Assembly: GCF_000733765.1 (NCBI RefSeq)
Contig: NZ_JPOG01000001.1
Span: 558,001 to 622,000 of the forward strand
Origin: Algiphilus aromaticivorans DG1253
Lineage (GTDB): Bacteria > Pseudomonadota > Gammaproteobacteria > Nevskiales > Nevskiaceae
Direction of reading: 5' to 3'
DNA: 64,000 nt
Both the position numbers and the translations under genes were made by a program. Within the stretch, counting starts at the first letter, position 1; each line of letters begins with the position of its first letter. Positions 21,842 to 33,580 of the stretch are shown one piece after another. The notes under the pieces are model-generated. The model ran no database searches and was not told where the DNA came from. It saw only the letters and a list, made by a program, of their open reading frames with translations.

Positions 21842-22773
21842 GCCAGAACATCAGCAATCCACGCGTCTTCGGCCGAGTCGCCGTTCTGTCGGGTGGCTGG
21901 TCGCCCGAGCGCGAGATCAGCCTGCAGTCCGGCGAGCAGGTCTTTCTCGCCCTGCAGCGTCAGGGCGTGAACGTCGAGCTGTTCGATATCCAGCGCGAGG
22001 ACCTGCTCGGCAATCGCCTCGAAGGCTTCGACCGCGCCGTGAACATGATGCATGGCCGCGGTGGTGAGGACGGGCTGGTGCAGGCCGTGCTGGAGCTGCG
22101 CGGGCTGCCCTATCCGGGCGCCGACGTGGCGGCTTCTGCGCTGGCCATGGACAAGCTGCGCAGCAAGCGGCTGTGGCGCGACGCCGGGCTGCCGACGCCG
22201 GGATTCGCCGCGCCGGCGAGCCCCGTGGAGGCCTTGGAGGCCGCGCAAGCCATCGGCTACCCGATCTTCGTCAAGCCGGTGGCTGACGGCTCCTCGGTGG
22301 GCATCAGCAAGGTGCATTCCGCCAAGGATCTGGAGGCCGCCTTCGCCGAAGCGGCGATCTACGGCGACGTGCTGCTCGAGGCCTTCGCCTCCGGACGCGA
22401 GCTGACCTGCAGCGTGCTCGCCGGCGAGGCGCTGCCGTTGGTCTGCATCGAGCCGGACGGCGATTTCTACGACTACCACGCCAAGTATCTCTCCGACGCT
22501 ACGCGCTATCTCTGCCCGGCACCGGTGGATGCGGCACTGACCACCCGCATCCAGGAAATGGCCCTGGCCGCCTTTGCGGCCATCGGGGCGCGCCACTGGG
22601 GACGGGTCGATTTCATGCTCGATGGCAGTGGCGAGCCGCAGCTACTGGAGATCAATACCTTGCCGGGCATGACCACGCATTCGCTGGTGCCCATGGCCGC
22701 GCAAGCGGCCGGTATGAATTTCGAGGCGCTGTGCTGGCGCCTGCTGGAGTTGACGATGGAGGACGCCTCATGA
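21838..22773 (+). CDS. ddl: D-alanine--D-alanine ligase
   Basis: ATP-grasp ligase producing D-Ala-D-Ala for MurF. 311 residues, DdlB-like in length and position. Motifs: VLSGGWSPEREISLQSG at the N-terminus, MMHGRGGEDG, FVKPVADGSSVGISKV, and LLEINTLPGMTTHSLVP with the magnesium ligands. 4-bp overlaps with murB and ftsQ. Confidence 0.97.
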   Translation: MSQNISNPRVFGRVAVLSGGWSPEREISLQSGEQVFLALQRQGVNVELFDIQREDLLGNRLEGFDRAVNMMHGRGGEDGLVQAVLELRGLPYPGADVAASALAMDKLRSKRLWRDAGLPTPGFAAPASPVEALEAAQAIGYPIFVKPVADGSSVGISKVHSAKDLEAAFAEAAIYGDVLLEAFASGRELTCSVLAGEALPLVCIEPDGDFYDYHAKYLSDATRYLCPAPVDAALTTRIQEMALAAFAAIGARHWGRVDFMLDGSGEPQLLEINTLPGMTTHSLVPMAAQAAGMNFEALCWRLLELTMEDAS

Positions 22774-23492
22774 AGGACTTCACGACACGCTGGCGCGAGC
22801 GCCTGCTGCCGCTGCTGCTGGGCATGCTGCTCGCTGGCGGTGCGGGCGCGGCCACGCACGTACTGGTCGAGCGGGAGGGCGGGGTCGCCGAGATCGCCGT
22901 TTCGCCCTCGCCGCAGCATCTGGATGTCGAGCGACTTCGGGACCTGGTCGCCGAGCATGTCGACGCGCGCTTGGCGCTCATTGACCTGGAGCTGCTGCGC
23001 GCCGAGATCGAGGCCCTCGATTGGGTTGCCTCTGCGCGCGTCCGCCGCGCCTGGCCGGACCGGTTGGAGATTCATCTCGATGAGCACGAGCCGCGCGCAC
23101 GCCTCGACGATGGCCGCTTCCTGACGGCGGCGGGCGAGGTGGTGGCTCTCGAGGGCGTGGCGGATGCCGATGCGCTGCCGCAACTGGATACGGACGCCGT
23201 CCATGCCGAGGCCGCCCTGGAAGCATTCGAAACCTTGCGTGATGGCCTCGCAGCCACCCGCCTGACGCCGATGACCCTTGCGCGTGACGCGCGTGGAAGC
23301 TGGACGCTCATCGACCAGCATGGCGCCGCGTTCCGCTTGGGCAAGGGCGCGCCGGAAGCGCACCTGGAACGGCTGCGCGATGCAGTAGTGCCAGCGCTGG
23401 GGGCGCGCATCGAGCGCGTTGCCTATGTCGATATGCGCTATGGCAATGGTTTCGCGGTGGGCTGGGACGATAGCGCCGAGGAGAGCGAGTAA
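22770..23492 (+). CDS. ftsQ: cell division protein FtsQ
   Basis: Bitopic divisome protein linking cytoplasmic and periplasmic components through FtsL and FtsB. 240 residues: a short basic start (MKDFTTRWRERLLP), a membrane helix at residues 11-28, a POTRA domain (from about 50) with IEALDWVASARVRRAWPDRLEI, and the FtsQ domain ending in DMRYGNGFAVGW. The start at 22770 was chosen over an upstream in-frame ATG at 22731 because it gives the usual ATGA overlap with ddl. Overlaps ftsA by 1 bp (TAATG). Confidence 0.94.
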   Translation: MKDFTTRWRERLLPLLLGMLLAGGAGAATHVLVEREGGVAEIAVSPSPQHLDVERLRDLVAEHVDARLALIDLELLRAEIEALDWVASARVRRAWPDRLEIHLDEHEPRARLDDGRFLTAAGEVVALEGVADADALPQLDTDAVHAEAALEAFETLRDGLAATRLTPMTLARDARGSWTLIDQHGAAFRLGKGAPEAHLERLRDAVVPALGARIERVAYVDMRYGNGFAVGWDDSAEESE

Positions 23493-24730
23493 TGGCGAAG
23501 AAGGGCAACAACCAGCTGCTGGTCGGTCTCGATATCGGCACCTCCAAGGTCGCCGTCATCGTCGCCGATACGCGCGACGACGGCACCCTGGAGATCATCG
23601 GTCACGGCGAGGCGCCCTCGAAGGGGCTCTCGCGCGGTGTCGTGGTGGATATCGAGGCGACGACCTCGGCCATCCGGCGCGCGGTCGAAGAAGCCGAGCT
23701 GATGGCCGGCTGCCGCGTGCAGTCGGTCTACGCCGGCATCTCGGGCAACCACGTGCGCGCGGTGAACTCGCAGGGCATCGTCGCGGTGCGCAATCGCGAG
23801 GTCACCGAGACCGACAAGGAGCGCGTCATCGACGCGGCGCGCGCCGTCGTGATTCCGGCGGACCAGCGCGTGCTGCACGTCGTCCCGCAGGAATGGTCGG
23901 TCGACGGCCAGGAGGGCATCCGCGAGCCGGCCGGCATGGCCGGTGTGCGTTTGGAAGCCAAGGTGCACATCGTGTCGGTCGGCACTTCGGCGGCACAGAA
24001 CATCTACAAGTGCGTCGAGGGCTGCGGCCTGGAAATTGACCGCCTGATACTCGAGCCGCTGGCCTCGAGCTACGCCGTACTGCAGCCCGACGAGCGCGAT
24101 CTCGGCGTATGCCTCGTCGACATCGGCCACGGCACCGCCGATATCGCCATCTTCAAGGACGGCTCCATCCGCCACATCGCGGTGGTGCCGGTGGCCGGCG
24201 AGTACGTCACCCGTGACATCGCGGCGATGTTCCGCACGCCCAGCCAGTCCGCCGAATCCATCAAGCGCCAGTATGGCTGTGCATGGCCGCCCATGTGCGA
24301 GCCGGGCGAGGCCATCGAAGTGCCGTCGACCGGGGACCACCCGGCCCGCCAGATCTCGCGCCAGGAGATGGCCGAGGTCATCAAGGCGCGCTACGAGGAG
24401 CTGTTCCGCGAGTTCATCGCGCGCGAGCTGCACCGCAGCGGCTTCTACGACCTCATTGCCAGCGGCATCGTGCTCACCGGCGGCAGCGCCCGGCTGCCCG
24501 GGGTCATCGAGCTGGCAGAAGAGATTTTCCAGGTTCCGGTGCGTCTGGGTTTGCCTCAGGAGCAGGTCAAGGGCATCACCGACGTCACCAAGAATCCGTC
24601 CTACGCCACAGCAGTCGGCCTGCTGCTGTTTGGACGGGACCAGCGACCGCAAGAGCGCGTCGACTTCGACCAGGCCGGCCTGAAGCAGTTGTGGGGACGT
24701 CTCCGCAACTGGTTTCAGGGGAACTTCTGA
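23492..24730 (+). CDS. ftsA: cell division protein FtsA
   Basis: Actin-like ATPase tethering FtsZ to the membrane. 412 residues with LVGLDIGTSKVAVIVAD (phosphate 1), the 1C-domain segment, VDIGHGTADIAIFKDG (phosphate 2), VLTGGSARLPGV (adenosine) and a C-terminal amphipathic helix (LKQLWGRLRNWFQG) for membrane binding. ftsZ starts 42 bp downstream with its own strong ribosome site. Confidence 0.97.
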   Translation: MAKKGNNQLLVGLDIGTSKVAVIVADTRDDGTLEIIGHGEAPSKGLSRGVVVDIEATTSAIRRAVEEAELMAGCRVQSVYAGISGNHVRAVNSQGIVAVRNREVTETDKERVIDAARAVVIPADQRVLHVVPQEWSVDGQEGIREPAGMAGVRLEAKVHIVSVGTSAAQNIYKCVEGCGLEIDRLILEPLASSYAVLQPDERDLGVCLVDIGHGTADIAIFKDGSIRHIAVVPVAGEYVTRDIAAMFRTPSQSAESIKRQYGCAWPPMCEPGEAIEVPSTGDHPARQISRQEMAEVIKARYEELFREFIARELHRSGFYDLIASGIVLTGGSARLPGVIELAEEIFQVPVRLGLPQEQVKGITDVTKNPSYATAVGLLLFGRDQRPQERVDFDQAGLKQLWGRLRNWFQGNF

Positions 24731-24772
24731 CACCCATCAGTCAAGCGCACGCGCACTTTAGGAGGCTTCACC

Positions 24773-25969
24773 ATGAGCGAAATCTTTGAGGTTCTGGACG
24801 GACAATCCCCGGATCGAGCCATCATCCGTGTTATCGGCGTCGGGGGCGGTGGCTGCAACACCGTCAACCAGATGGTCGAGGCCGAGATCGAAGGCGTCGA
24901 GTTCATCTGTTCCAACACCGACCGCCAGCATCTGGACCGGGCCCGGGCGGCGAACATCCTGCAGATCGGCGCCACCGTGACGCGGGGGCTCGGTGCGGGC
25001 AGCGATCCCGAGAAGGGGCGTGCCGCGGCCGAGGAAGACCGCGACCGCATCCGCGATCTGTTGGAAGGCACGGACATGCTCTTCCTCACCGCGGGCATGG
25101 GCGGCGGCACCGGCACCGGTGCGGCCCCGGTCATTGCCGAGATCGCGCGCGAGCTCGATATCCTGACGGTGGCGGTGGTCACCAAGCCCTTCATGTTCGA
25201 GGGCAAGAAGCGCAACAGCGCCGCCACGGCGGGCATCAGCGAGCTGCACAAGCATGTTGATTCGCTGATCCTGATCCCGAACGAGCAGCTGCAGCGCGTG
25301 CTGGGTGACGATGCCACCATGAACGAGTGCTTCCGCAAGGCCAACGACGTGCTGCAGAACGCCGTGCAGGGTATCTCGGATCTCATCACGCGCCCCGGTC
25401 AGGTCAACGTCGACTTCGCGGACGTTTCCACCGTCATGCGCTCGCGCGGCAAGGCGATGATGGGGCTGGGTCGCTCCTCGGGCGACGATCGCGCCATCAA
25501 CGCCGTCGACGAGGCGCTGACCAGTCCGCTGCTGGATGACATCGAGCTGACCAACGCCCAGGGCATTCTGGTCAACGTCGCCTGCGACCACTCGCTCAAG
25601 ATGGGCGAGATCAATCGCATCATGGGCCGCGTGCTGGAGATCGCCAGCGAGGACGTCGATCTCAAGTTCGGCACTTCGCTCGACGAGTCGCTGGACGGCG
25701 AGCTGCGCGTCACCGTTGTGGCCACTGGCCTGGGCGGCTCGCATTCGCAGCAGCAGCCTGTGCATGACGCAAGCAGCAACGTCACGCCCATCGGCCGTCA
25801 GCAGCAGGCCGATGTCAATGGCCAGCCCCGCCAGCGCTCGGTCGAAGTGCCCGCCGTCATGCGTGAATCGGGCGGTCGTGTGGCGGTCGGCCAGGACTTT
25901 CATCGCGGCAGCATTCCGGACGATGAGGTGCTGAATATCCCGGCCTTCCTGCGCAACCAGGCCGACTGA
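24773..25969 (+). CDS. ftsZ: cell division protein FtsZ
   Basis: Tubulin-like GTPase forming the Z ring. 398 residues. The tubulin signature GGGTGTG lies at about residues 108-114, with IGVGGGGCNTVNQM near the start and NVDFADV as the catalytic T7-loop region (synergy aspartates). A variable linker rich in Gln and Ser (about 320-380) leads to the conserved C-terminal peptide NIPAFLRNQAD that binds FtsA and ZipA. AGGAGG sits 8 nt before the ATG, the strongest ribosome site in the cluster, fitting FtsZ's high level. Confidence 0.98.
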   Translation: MSEIFEVLDGQSPDRAIIRVIGVGGGGCNTVNQMVEAEIEGVEFICSNTDRQHLDRARAANILQIGATVTRGLGAGSDPEKGRAAAEEDRDRIRDLLEGTDMLFLTAGMGGGTGTGAAPVIAEIARELDILTVAVVTKPFMFEGKKRNSAATAGISELHKHVDSLILIPNEQLQRVLGDDATMNECFRKANDVLQNAVQGISDLITRPGQVNVDFADVSTVMRSRGKAMMGLGRSSGDDRAINAVDEALTSPLLDDIELTNAQGILVNVACDHSLKMGEINRIMGRVLEIASEDVDLKFGTSLDESLDGELRVTVVATGLGGSHSQQQPVHDASSNVTPIGRQQQADVNGQPRQRSVEVPAVMRESGGRVAVGQDFHRGSIPDDEVLNIPAFLRNQAD

Positions 25970-25981
25970 TGGCCTCCGGAA

Positions 25982-26013
25982 GGCGCGGCTCCGGCGCGTG
26001 CCGGGGCCGCGCC
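25982..26013. terminator. GC-rich hairpin between ftsZ and lpxC
   Basis: GGCGCGGC-T-CCGGC, loop GCGT, GCCGG-G-GCCGCGCC: a 14-bp stem with one wobble, 12 bp after the ftsZ stop. No T-run follows, so it may attenuate or protect the 3' end rather than terminate fully. Confidence 0.5.
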
Positions 26014-26052
26014 CGCCGGGCGTTCAGGCTGGAAGCAGCTTCATCCTGCTGT

Positions 26053-26058
26053 CATAAT
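26053..26058 (+). promoter_or_regulatory. candidate -10 element for lpxC
   Basis: CATAAT followed by an AT-rich stretch (GAACAATTAATG) 50 bp before the lpxC start. A matching -35 is not convincing. Its place after the ftsZ hairpin suggests separate transcription of lpxC. Confidence 0.3.
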
Positions 26059-26108
26059 GAACAATTAATGCTCTCGTATAGCGCTCTTGCGCTTCCGCTA
26101 CCGCGCCG

Positions 26109-27026
26109 ATGCTCAGACAAAGAACACTGAAGAATACCGTCCGCGCTTCCGGCGTCGGATTGCATAGCGGCCGCAAGGTCTATATGTCTCTGCTGCCCGC
26201 CGAGCCGGACACCGGTGTGGTCTTCCGGCGCATCGACCTGCCCGACGCGCCCGAGATTCCCGCAAGCGCGCATCTGGTCACCGATACGCAGCTCTGCACC
26301 TGCCTGACGAGCGATACCGGTCTCAAGGTGCAGACCGTTGAGCATCTGCTGTCGGCGCTGTCCGGCATGGGTGTGGACAACGTCGTGGTAGAGCTTTCCG
26401 CCACCGAGGTGCCGATCATGGACGGCAGCGCGGGGCCCTTCGTCTTCCTGCTGCAATCGGCCGGCATCGTCGAGCAGAACGCTGCCAAGCAGTTCCTGCG
26501 CATCAAGAAGCCCGTGCAGGTACAGGATGGTGACCGGCTGGCGCGCCTGGAGCCGCATAACGGCTTCCGGCTGTCCTTCGGTATCGAGTTCGCACATCCG
26601 GTGGTTCGCGGCACACGTCAGCATGTGACGGTGGATTTCTCCAGTACGGCCTATGTGCGCGAGGTCGCGCGTGCACGCACCTTCGGCTTCATGCAGGACG
26701 TCGAATTCATGCGGGCGCGCAATCTCGCGTTGGGCGGTAGCCTGGAGAACGCTGTCGTGCTGGACGAGTACCGCGTGCTCAATCGCGATGGTCTGCGCTA
26801 TGACGACGAGTTCGTGCGCCACAAGGTGCTCGATGCGGTGGGGGATCTCTATCTCGTCGGCTACAGCATTCTCGGCGCTTATTCGGCCTTCAAGGCCGGG
26901 CACGAGATGAACAACAAGCTGGCGCGCGCGCTGCTCGACACGCCCGAGGCCTGGGAGTTGGTAACGGTGCCCGACAGCGAGGAGGCGCCGGTACGCTTCA
27001 GCCCGGCGCTGCCGGCGACGGCCTGA
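26109..27026 (+). CDS. lpxC: UDP-3-O-acyl-N-acetylglucosamine deacetylase LpxC
   Basis: Zinc enzyme for the committed step of lipid A synthesis. 305 residues beginning [21 protein letters not shown] as in gammaproteobacteria. Zinc and catalytic residues are visible: VEHLLSAL (His near 79), [14 protein letters not shown] (His and Asp), and [12 protein letters not shown] (His near 264). [13 protein letters not shown] is conserved. The C-terminus lacks an obvious LAXXXX-type degradation tail beyond PALPATA. It has no clear Shine-Dalgarno sequence. Confidence 0.97.
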   Translation: MLRQRTLKNTVRASGVGLHSGRKVYMSLLPAEPDTGVVFRRIDLPDAPEIPASAHLVTDTQLCTCLTSDTGLKVQTVEHLLSALSGMGVDNVVVELSATEVPIMDGSAGPFVFLLQSAGIVEQNAAKQFLRIKKPVQVQDGDRLARLEPHNGFRLSFGIEFAHPVVRGTRQHVTVDFSSTAYVREVARARTFGFMQDVEFMRARNLALGGSLENAVVLDEYRVLNRDGLRYDDEFVRHKVLDAVGDLYLVGYSILGAYSAFKAGHEMNNKLARALLDTPEAWELVTVPDSEEAPVRFSPALPATA

Positions 27027-27113
27027 AAAGGTGCCGCGCGGCGGGCGCGGAGTTGTCAGCAAGCGCTTGTCTGCCTAGACTCCCCGTCATGCATTTGTCA
27101 CCGAGTCATATTC

Positions 27114-27130
27114 GGGGCGCGCTGCGCCCC
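27114..27130. terminator. small hairpin between convergent lpxC and dciA-like gene
   Basis: Perfect 7-bp stem GGGGCGC/GCGCCCC with a GCT loop, placed 3 bp from the 3' end of the minus-strand gene and 88 bp after lpxC. No T-run on either strand. Confidence 0.3.
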
Positions 27131-27132
27131 GC

Positions 27133-27465
27133 TCAGCCTCTTGCGTGCCGCGCGGGCCGAACCTGGAAGATCAGCCGTGCGCAGTCGACGCCTTCAGCGC
27201 GCAGGCAGTCAGCGATGCGCTGCGATTCCAGCTTCGCGCGCGTGGCGGCGGCGGCGTTGTCGGCGAACAGCACCACGGCGTCATCCCGGATGTTACCCAC
27301 GCGCAGCGCGGCCGCCCAGGGCGCCTGCATTGCCTGGACCGCTTCGCTCAGCTGCTGCAGTCGGCTGGCACGGGCGAGAATGCGCGACGTCGTCGCGCCT
27401 CGGGCGCTGATCAGCTCGGACAGCTTGTCCGCTTGCTTGCGCTCATTGCCGTCGGACTGCGTCAC
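27133..27465 (-). CDS. DUF721/DciA-like protein
   Basis: A 110-residue protein matching the DUF721 family, whose member DciA loads or manages the replicative helicase DnaB in bacteria lacking DnaC. The pattern LQQLSEAVQAMQAPWAAALRVGNIRDDAVVLFADNAAAATR matches the KH-like domain (a weak helix, then strand-rich core with a Trp/Ala-Ala-Thr-Arg end); only parts are quoted from memory. Start is GTG at 27465. Location between lpxC and secA is the usual place in gammaproteobacteria. It diverges from the M23 gene with 19 bp between the starts. Confidence 0.7.
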   Translation of the reverse strand: MTQSDGNERKQADKLSELISARGATTSRILARASRLQQLSEAVQAMQAPWAAALRVGNIRDDAVVLFADNAAAATRAKLESQRIADCLRAEGVDCARLIFQVRPARHARG

Positions 27466-27484
27466 TTAAGGAAATCTCTGACCG

Positions 27485-28414
27485 ATGCAGATCATTATCG
27501 TAGACCATCGGCGCGGTACGACGCGGCGCTTCGATACCGCCAGAGCGAAGGCAGGGCTGCTCGCAGCCGGCGTTGGCTGCACCGCTTTTCTGCTGGCGGC
27601 GCTGCTGATCGTTGGCGGCTGGAAGTTGCACGGCTGGCTGGTTCCGCCGCGCGTGGAGGTCGTCGACATCGGCACGATGGATACGGCGGAGCACAAGGGC
27701 GAGCTCGATGAGCTGCGTAGCCGCATTCACGATGAATCGGCGGCTTTCGCGCGCCGTATCGCGACCCTGCAGGCGCACATCGCGCGCATCGATGCTGCTG
27801 GCGAGCGGATGACGCGGCTGGCCAATCTGGACGAGGGGGAATTCGACTTCGGCCAGCCACCGGCGCTTGGTGGTCCCATTTCGGAGGAGGGCGATACCCC
27901 GGAGCTTGGCCAGCTGCTCGACGAGCTCGATGCGCTGGAAGCACGGGTGCGCAGCCGCTCGCGCCAGCTGAGCGTGCTCGAGGACATGCTCGTAGACGCC
28001 CAGGCGCGTGAGGCTTCGCGCCCAGAGGGTCGACCAGTGACCAGCGGTTACATCTCCTCCGGTTACGGGCGCCGTACCGATCCCTTCACGGGACGGCCGG
28101 CGTCTCACTACGGTCTCGACTTCGCGGCACGTCCGGGTACCGATGTTTCGGCGGTTGGCTCCGGCATTGTCGAGTCTTCGGGGATGCGCAGTGGTTATGG
28201 CCAGATGGTCGAGATCAATCACGGCAATGGCTACTCGACCCGCTACGGGCACAACAGCAAGCTGCTGGTGCGCGCCGGCGAGCGCGTGACGCGCGGTCAG
28301 GTCATCGCCGAGGTCGGCGCCTCCGGGCGCGCCACCGGCCCGCATCTGCACTTCGAGGTCTGGCACAACGGCAAGGCCGTGAACCCCTCGAAATACGTGC
28401 ACGCCGCACGCTGA
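27485..28414 (+). CDS. M23 family metallopeptidase (LytM/murein endopeptidase-like)
   Basis: Probable periplasmic, membrane-anchored peptidoglycan endopeptidase or LytM-type regulator. 309 residues: a basic start, one membrane helix (about 24-46), a coiled-coil segment (70-180), and the M23 domain (190-305). Zinc motifs look intact: HYGLDFA (HxxxD) and HLHFEVW (HxH), with GYGRRTDPFTG before them, so it should be an active enzyme. It lies between the dciA-like gene and secA, as in related genomes. Confidence 0.92.
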   Translation: MQIIIVDHRRGTTRRFDTARAKAGLLAAGVGCTAFLLAALLIVGGWKLHGWLVPPRVEVVDIGTMDTAEHKGELDELRSRIHDESAAFARRIATLQAHIARIDAAGERMTRLANLDEGEFDFGQPPALGGPISEEGDTPELGQLLDELDALEARVRSRSRQLSVLEDMLVDAQAREASRPEGRPVTSGYISSGYGRRTDPFTGRPASHYGLDFAARPGTDVSAVGSGIVESSGMRSGYGQMVEINHGNGYSTRYGHNSKLLVRAGERVTRGQVIAEVGASGRATGPHLHFEVWHNGKAVNPSKYVHAAR

Positions 28415-28528
28415 ACGTCGGGACATACGCGCGTCTCCTGTCTCGGCCCGCGCCAGCCGGCATAATGCGCGGCTGACGCCGCCCGGAACTGGTGCGGCGC
28501 GGCTTCGTTTTCTTCCCGCGAGCTTTAG

Positions 28529-31345
<2,817 letters not shown>

Positions 31346-31357
31346 GGGCGCGCGCAC

Positions 31358-32569
31358 ATGGCGGTGAATCTGTCTGCTCCCGGTGATCTTCTACCGGTCG
31401 ACGGCGTGCGTCTGGGGATCACCTCGGCAGGAGTGCGCACGGCCGGCCGCGAGGATCTGCTGCTGATCGCGCTGGACGCCGGAACCAGCGTCGCGGGCCT
31501 GTTCACGAGCAACGCATTCTCGGCGGCGCCGGTACAGATCTGCCGCAGTCGGCTACGCGAGCGCACTGCCGTGCGTGGCCTGCTGATCAACAGCGGCAAC
31601 GCCAACGCCGGCACCGGTGCGGCAGGATTGGAAGCTGCCCGCCACTGCACGGCGGCAGCCGAGACGCAAGTCGGCGGCATGGTGCTGCCCTTCTCCACCG
31701 GCGTCATCGGCGAGCCGTTACCCGCCGCACGCATCGCCTCGGCCGTTCCGCGCGCGGCTGACCGGCTGCGCCCGGACGGATGGCTGGAGGCGGCGCGCGC
31801 CATCATGACCACCGACACGCAGCCCAAGGCGGTCAGCCGGCAGCTCAGCATCGATGGACAGACCCTCACCATCACCGGCATCGCCAAGGGGGCGGGCATG
31901 ATCTGCCCCGATATGGCGACGATGCTCGCCTTTATTGCCACCGACGCCACCATCTCGCGTTCCACCTTGCAGGAGGTGTTGGGGCGTGCCGCCGCCGACA
32001 GCTTCAACGCCATTACCGTCGACGGCGATACCTCCACGAACGACAGCCTGATGCTAATGGCTACCGGCGCAGCCGGCGGCGCGGCGTTGGTCCCGGATAG
32101 CGAGCAGCTCGCCGCTTTCGAGGCGACGCTGGCAGAGCTCTGTGTCGAACTGGCGCAGGCTGTGGTGCGCGACGGTGAGGGCGCGACCCGTTTCATCACC
32201 ATCTCGGTGGCCGGCGCGCGGGACCGGAGCGAGGCACGGCGCGTGGCCTACACGCTGGCGCATTCGCCGCTGTTCAAGACAGCCGCCTTCGCCGGTGATG
32301 CCAACTGGGGACGGATCCTCGCCGCCGTGGGGCGTGCGCCGGTGGAGGCCCTGGACCTGTCGCGTGTGGCCATCGCCATCGACGAGGTGCCGCTGATCGC
32401 CGGCGGTGAGCCGCATCCCGAGTACAGCGAAGCCAGGGGAAGCGCTGTCTTCGCGCGCGCAGAGTTCGGCGTGAATATCGATCTCGGTCGCGGCGACGCG
32501 CAGGCGTCGGTCTATACCTGCGATCTCTCGCATGACTATGTCCGCATCAACGCCGAGTACCGCAGCTGA
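31358..32569 (+). CDS. argJ: bifunctional glutamate N-acetyltransferase/ornithine acetyltransferase ArgJ
   Basis: Cyclic-pathway arginine enzyme moving the acetyl group from acetylornithine to glutamate. 403 residues. The self-cleavage site CPDMATMLAF is present with the nucleophile Thr188; KGAGMI before it and DGDTSTNDS after it are family blocks. It starts 12 bp after secA, so may be co-transcribed, and its last 38 bp overlap the next gene. Confidence 0.97.
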   Translation: MAVNLSAPGDLLPVDGVRLGITSAGVRTAGREDLLLIALDAGTSVAGLFTSNAFSAAPVQICRSRLRERTAVRGLLINSGNANAGTGAAGLEAARHCTAAAETQVGGMVLPFSTGVIGEPLPAARIASAVPRAADRLRPDGWLEAARAIMTTDTQPKAVSRQLSIDGQTLTITGIAKGAGMICPDMATMLAFIATDATISRSTLQEVLGRAAADSFNAITVDGDTSTNDSLMLMATGAAGGAALVPDSEQLAAFEATLAELCVELAQAVVRDGEGATRFITISVAGARDRSEARRVAYTLAHSPLFKTAAFAGDANWGRILAAVGRAPVEALDLSRVAIAIDEVPLIAGGEPHPEYSEARGSAVFARAEFGVNIDLGRGDAQASVYTCDLSHDYVRINAEYRS

Positions 32570-33488
32570 AGCCGAGCCGCTGCGGGTTGCCGCGGCAGCG
32601 CTGCGCGCACCCGACGGCAGCGTGCTGCTCGCCCAACGCGGGCCGCATAAGTCCTACGCCGGGCAATGGGAATTCCCAGGCGGCAAGATCGAGTCCGGCG
32701 AGACCGCCGAAGCTGCCCTGCGGCGCGAGCTGACGGAGGAACTGGGCATTGCCGCCGGCGCGCTGGAGCCGCTGATCCGCCTGCGCCACGATTACCCGGA
32801 GTTGTCGGTGGCACTGGAAGTCTTCGAGTGCCGTGACTGGCAGGGGCAGCCACAGGGTCTCGAGGGCCAGCGCCTGGAATGGGTGGCGCCGGGCGCGCTC
32901 GTCGACTGGCCGCTGTTGGCTGCCGACGCGCCCATCGTGACGGCGCTGCGCCTGCCGGTGCACTACGTATTTACCGCTGTCGATATGCAGGTGGAGGCAG
33001 TGCTTGGAGGCCTCGACGATCTTCCGGAGGGTGCCTTGCTGCGGCTACGCCTGCCGGCGATGCCGCAAGCTGAGTACGCGCGCTTGGCCGAACAAGTCGC
33101 AGGCAGCATCGGAGCGCATCGGCTGGTGGTCGACCGCGGGTCGGCGCTGGCCGCGCGGCTGGGCTGCCGTCTGCATCTCGACGGCGCGGCACTGGCTGCC
33201 GGGGAAGCTATGGCGGGTTTGAGCTGTATCGCCTCCGTGCACGACGCCGAGCAGATCAGGCGCGCCCGCACGCTTGGCGCGGAGGCTGCTGTATTGGGCC
33301 CCGTCGAGGCCACCGCAAGTCATCCCGGCGTGTCGCCGCTGGGTTGGAGTGGTTTCGAGTCGTTGGCGGCCGATGCCGGCCTGCCGGTTTACGCAATCGG
33401 CGGCATGAAGCCGGCCGACGCCGCCAAGGCGCGCGCCCGTGGCGGACAGGGTTGCGCCGGTATCGGCGCCTTCTGGCCCAGGCGCTGA
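32532..33488 (+). CDS. Nudix hydrolase fused to a ThiE/TenI-like domain
   Basis: 318-residue two-domain protein. The N-terminal half is a MutT-like Nudix pyrophosphohydrolase: GGKIESGETAEAALRRELTEELG fits the box GX5EX7REUXEEXGU (residues about 50-72), expected to cleanse oxidised nucleotides. The C-terminal half (about 145-318) resembles thiamine-phosphate synthase/TenI barrels (LSCIASVHDAEQIRRA, PVYAIGGMKP), with degenerate phosphate-binding sites. This fusion is known in Pseudomonas and relatives; the role of the second domain is unclear. Starts at 32532 or 32538, inside the argJ end. Confidence 0.9.
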   Translation: MTMSASTPSTAAEAEPLRVAAAALRAPDGSVLLAQRGPHKSYAGQWEFPGGKIESGETAEAALRRELTEELGIAAGALEPLIRLRHDYPELSVALEVFECRDWQGQPQGLEGQRLEWVAPGALVDWPLLAADAPIVTALRLPVHYVFTAVDMQVEAVLGGLDDLPEGALLRLRLPAMPQAEYARLAEQVAGSIGAHRLVVDRGSALAARLGCRLHLDGAALAAGEAMAGLSCIASVHDAEQIRRARTLGAEAAVLGPVEATASHPGVSPLGWSGFESLAADAGLPVYAIGGMKPADAAKARARGGQGCAGIGAFWPRR

Positions 33489-33580
33489 GCGTCTTTCAGC
33501 GGTCTTCGTGCAAAACAACGAATGCGATGCCGGCGAGGCGCCGCTAGGCTGACCGCAAAACGATACGCGGAGAAACGCTC

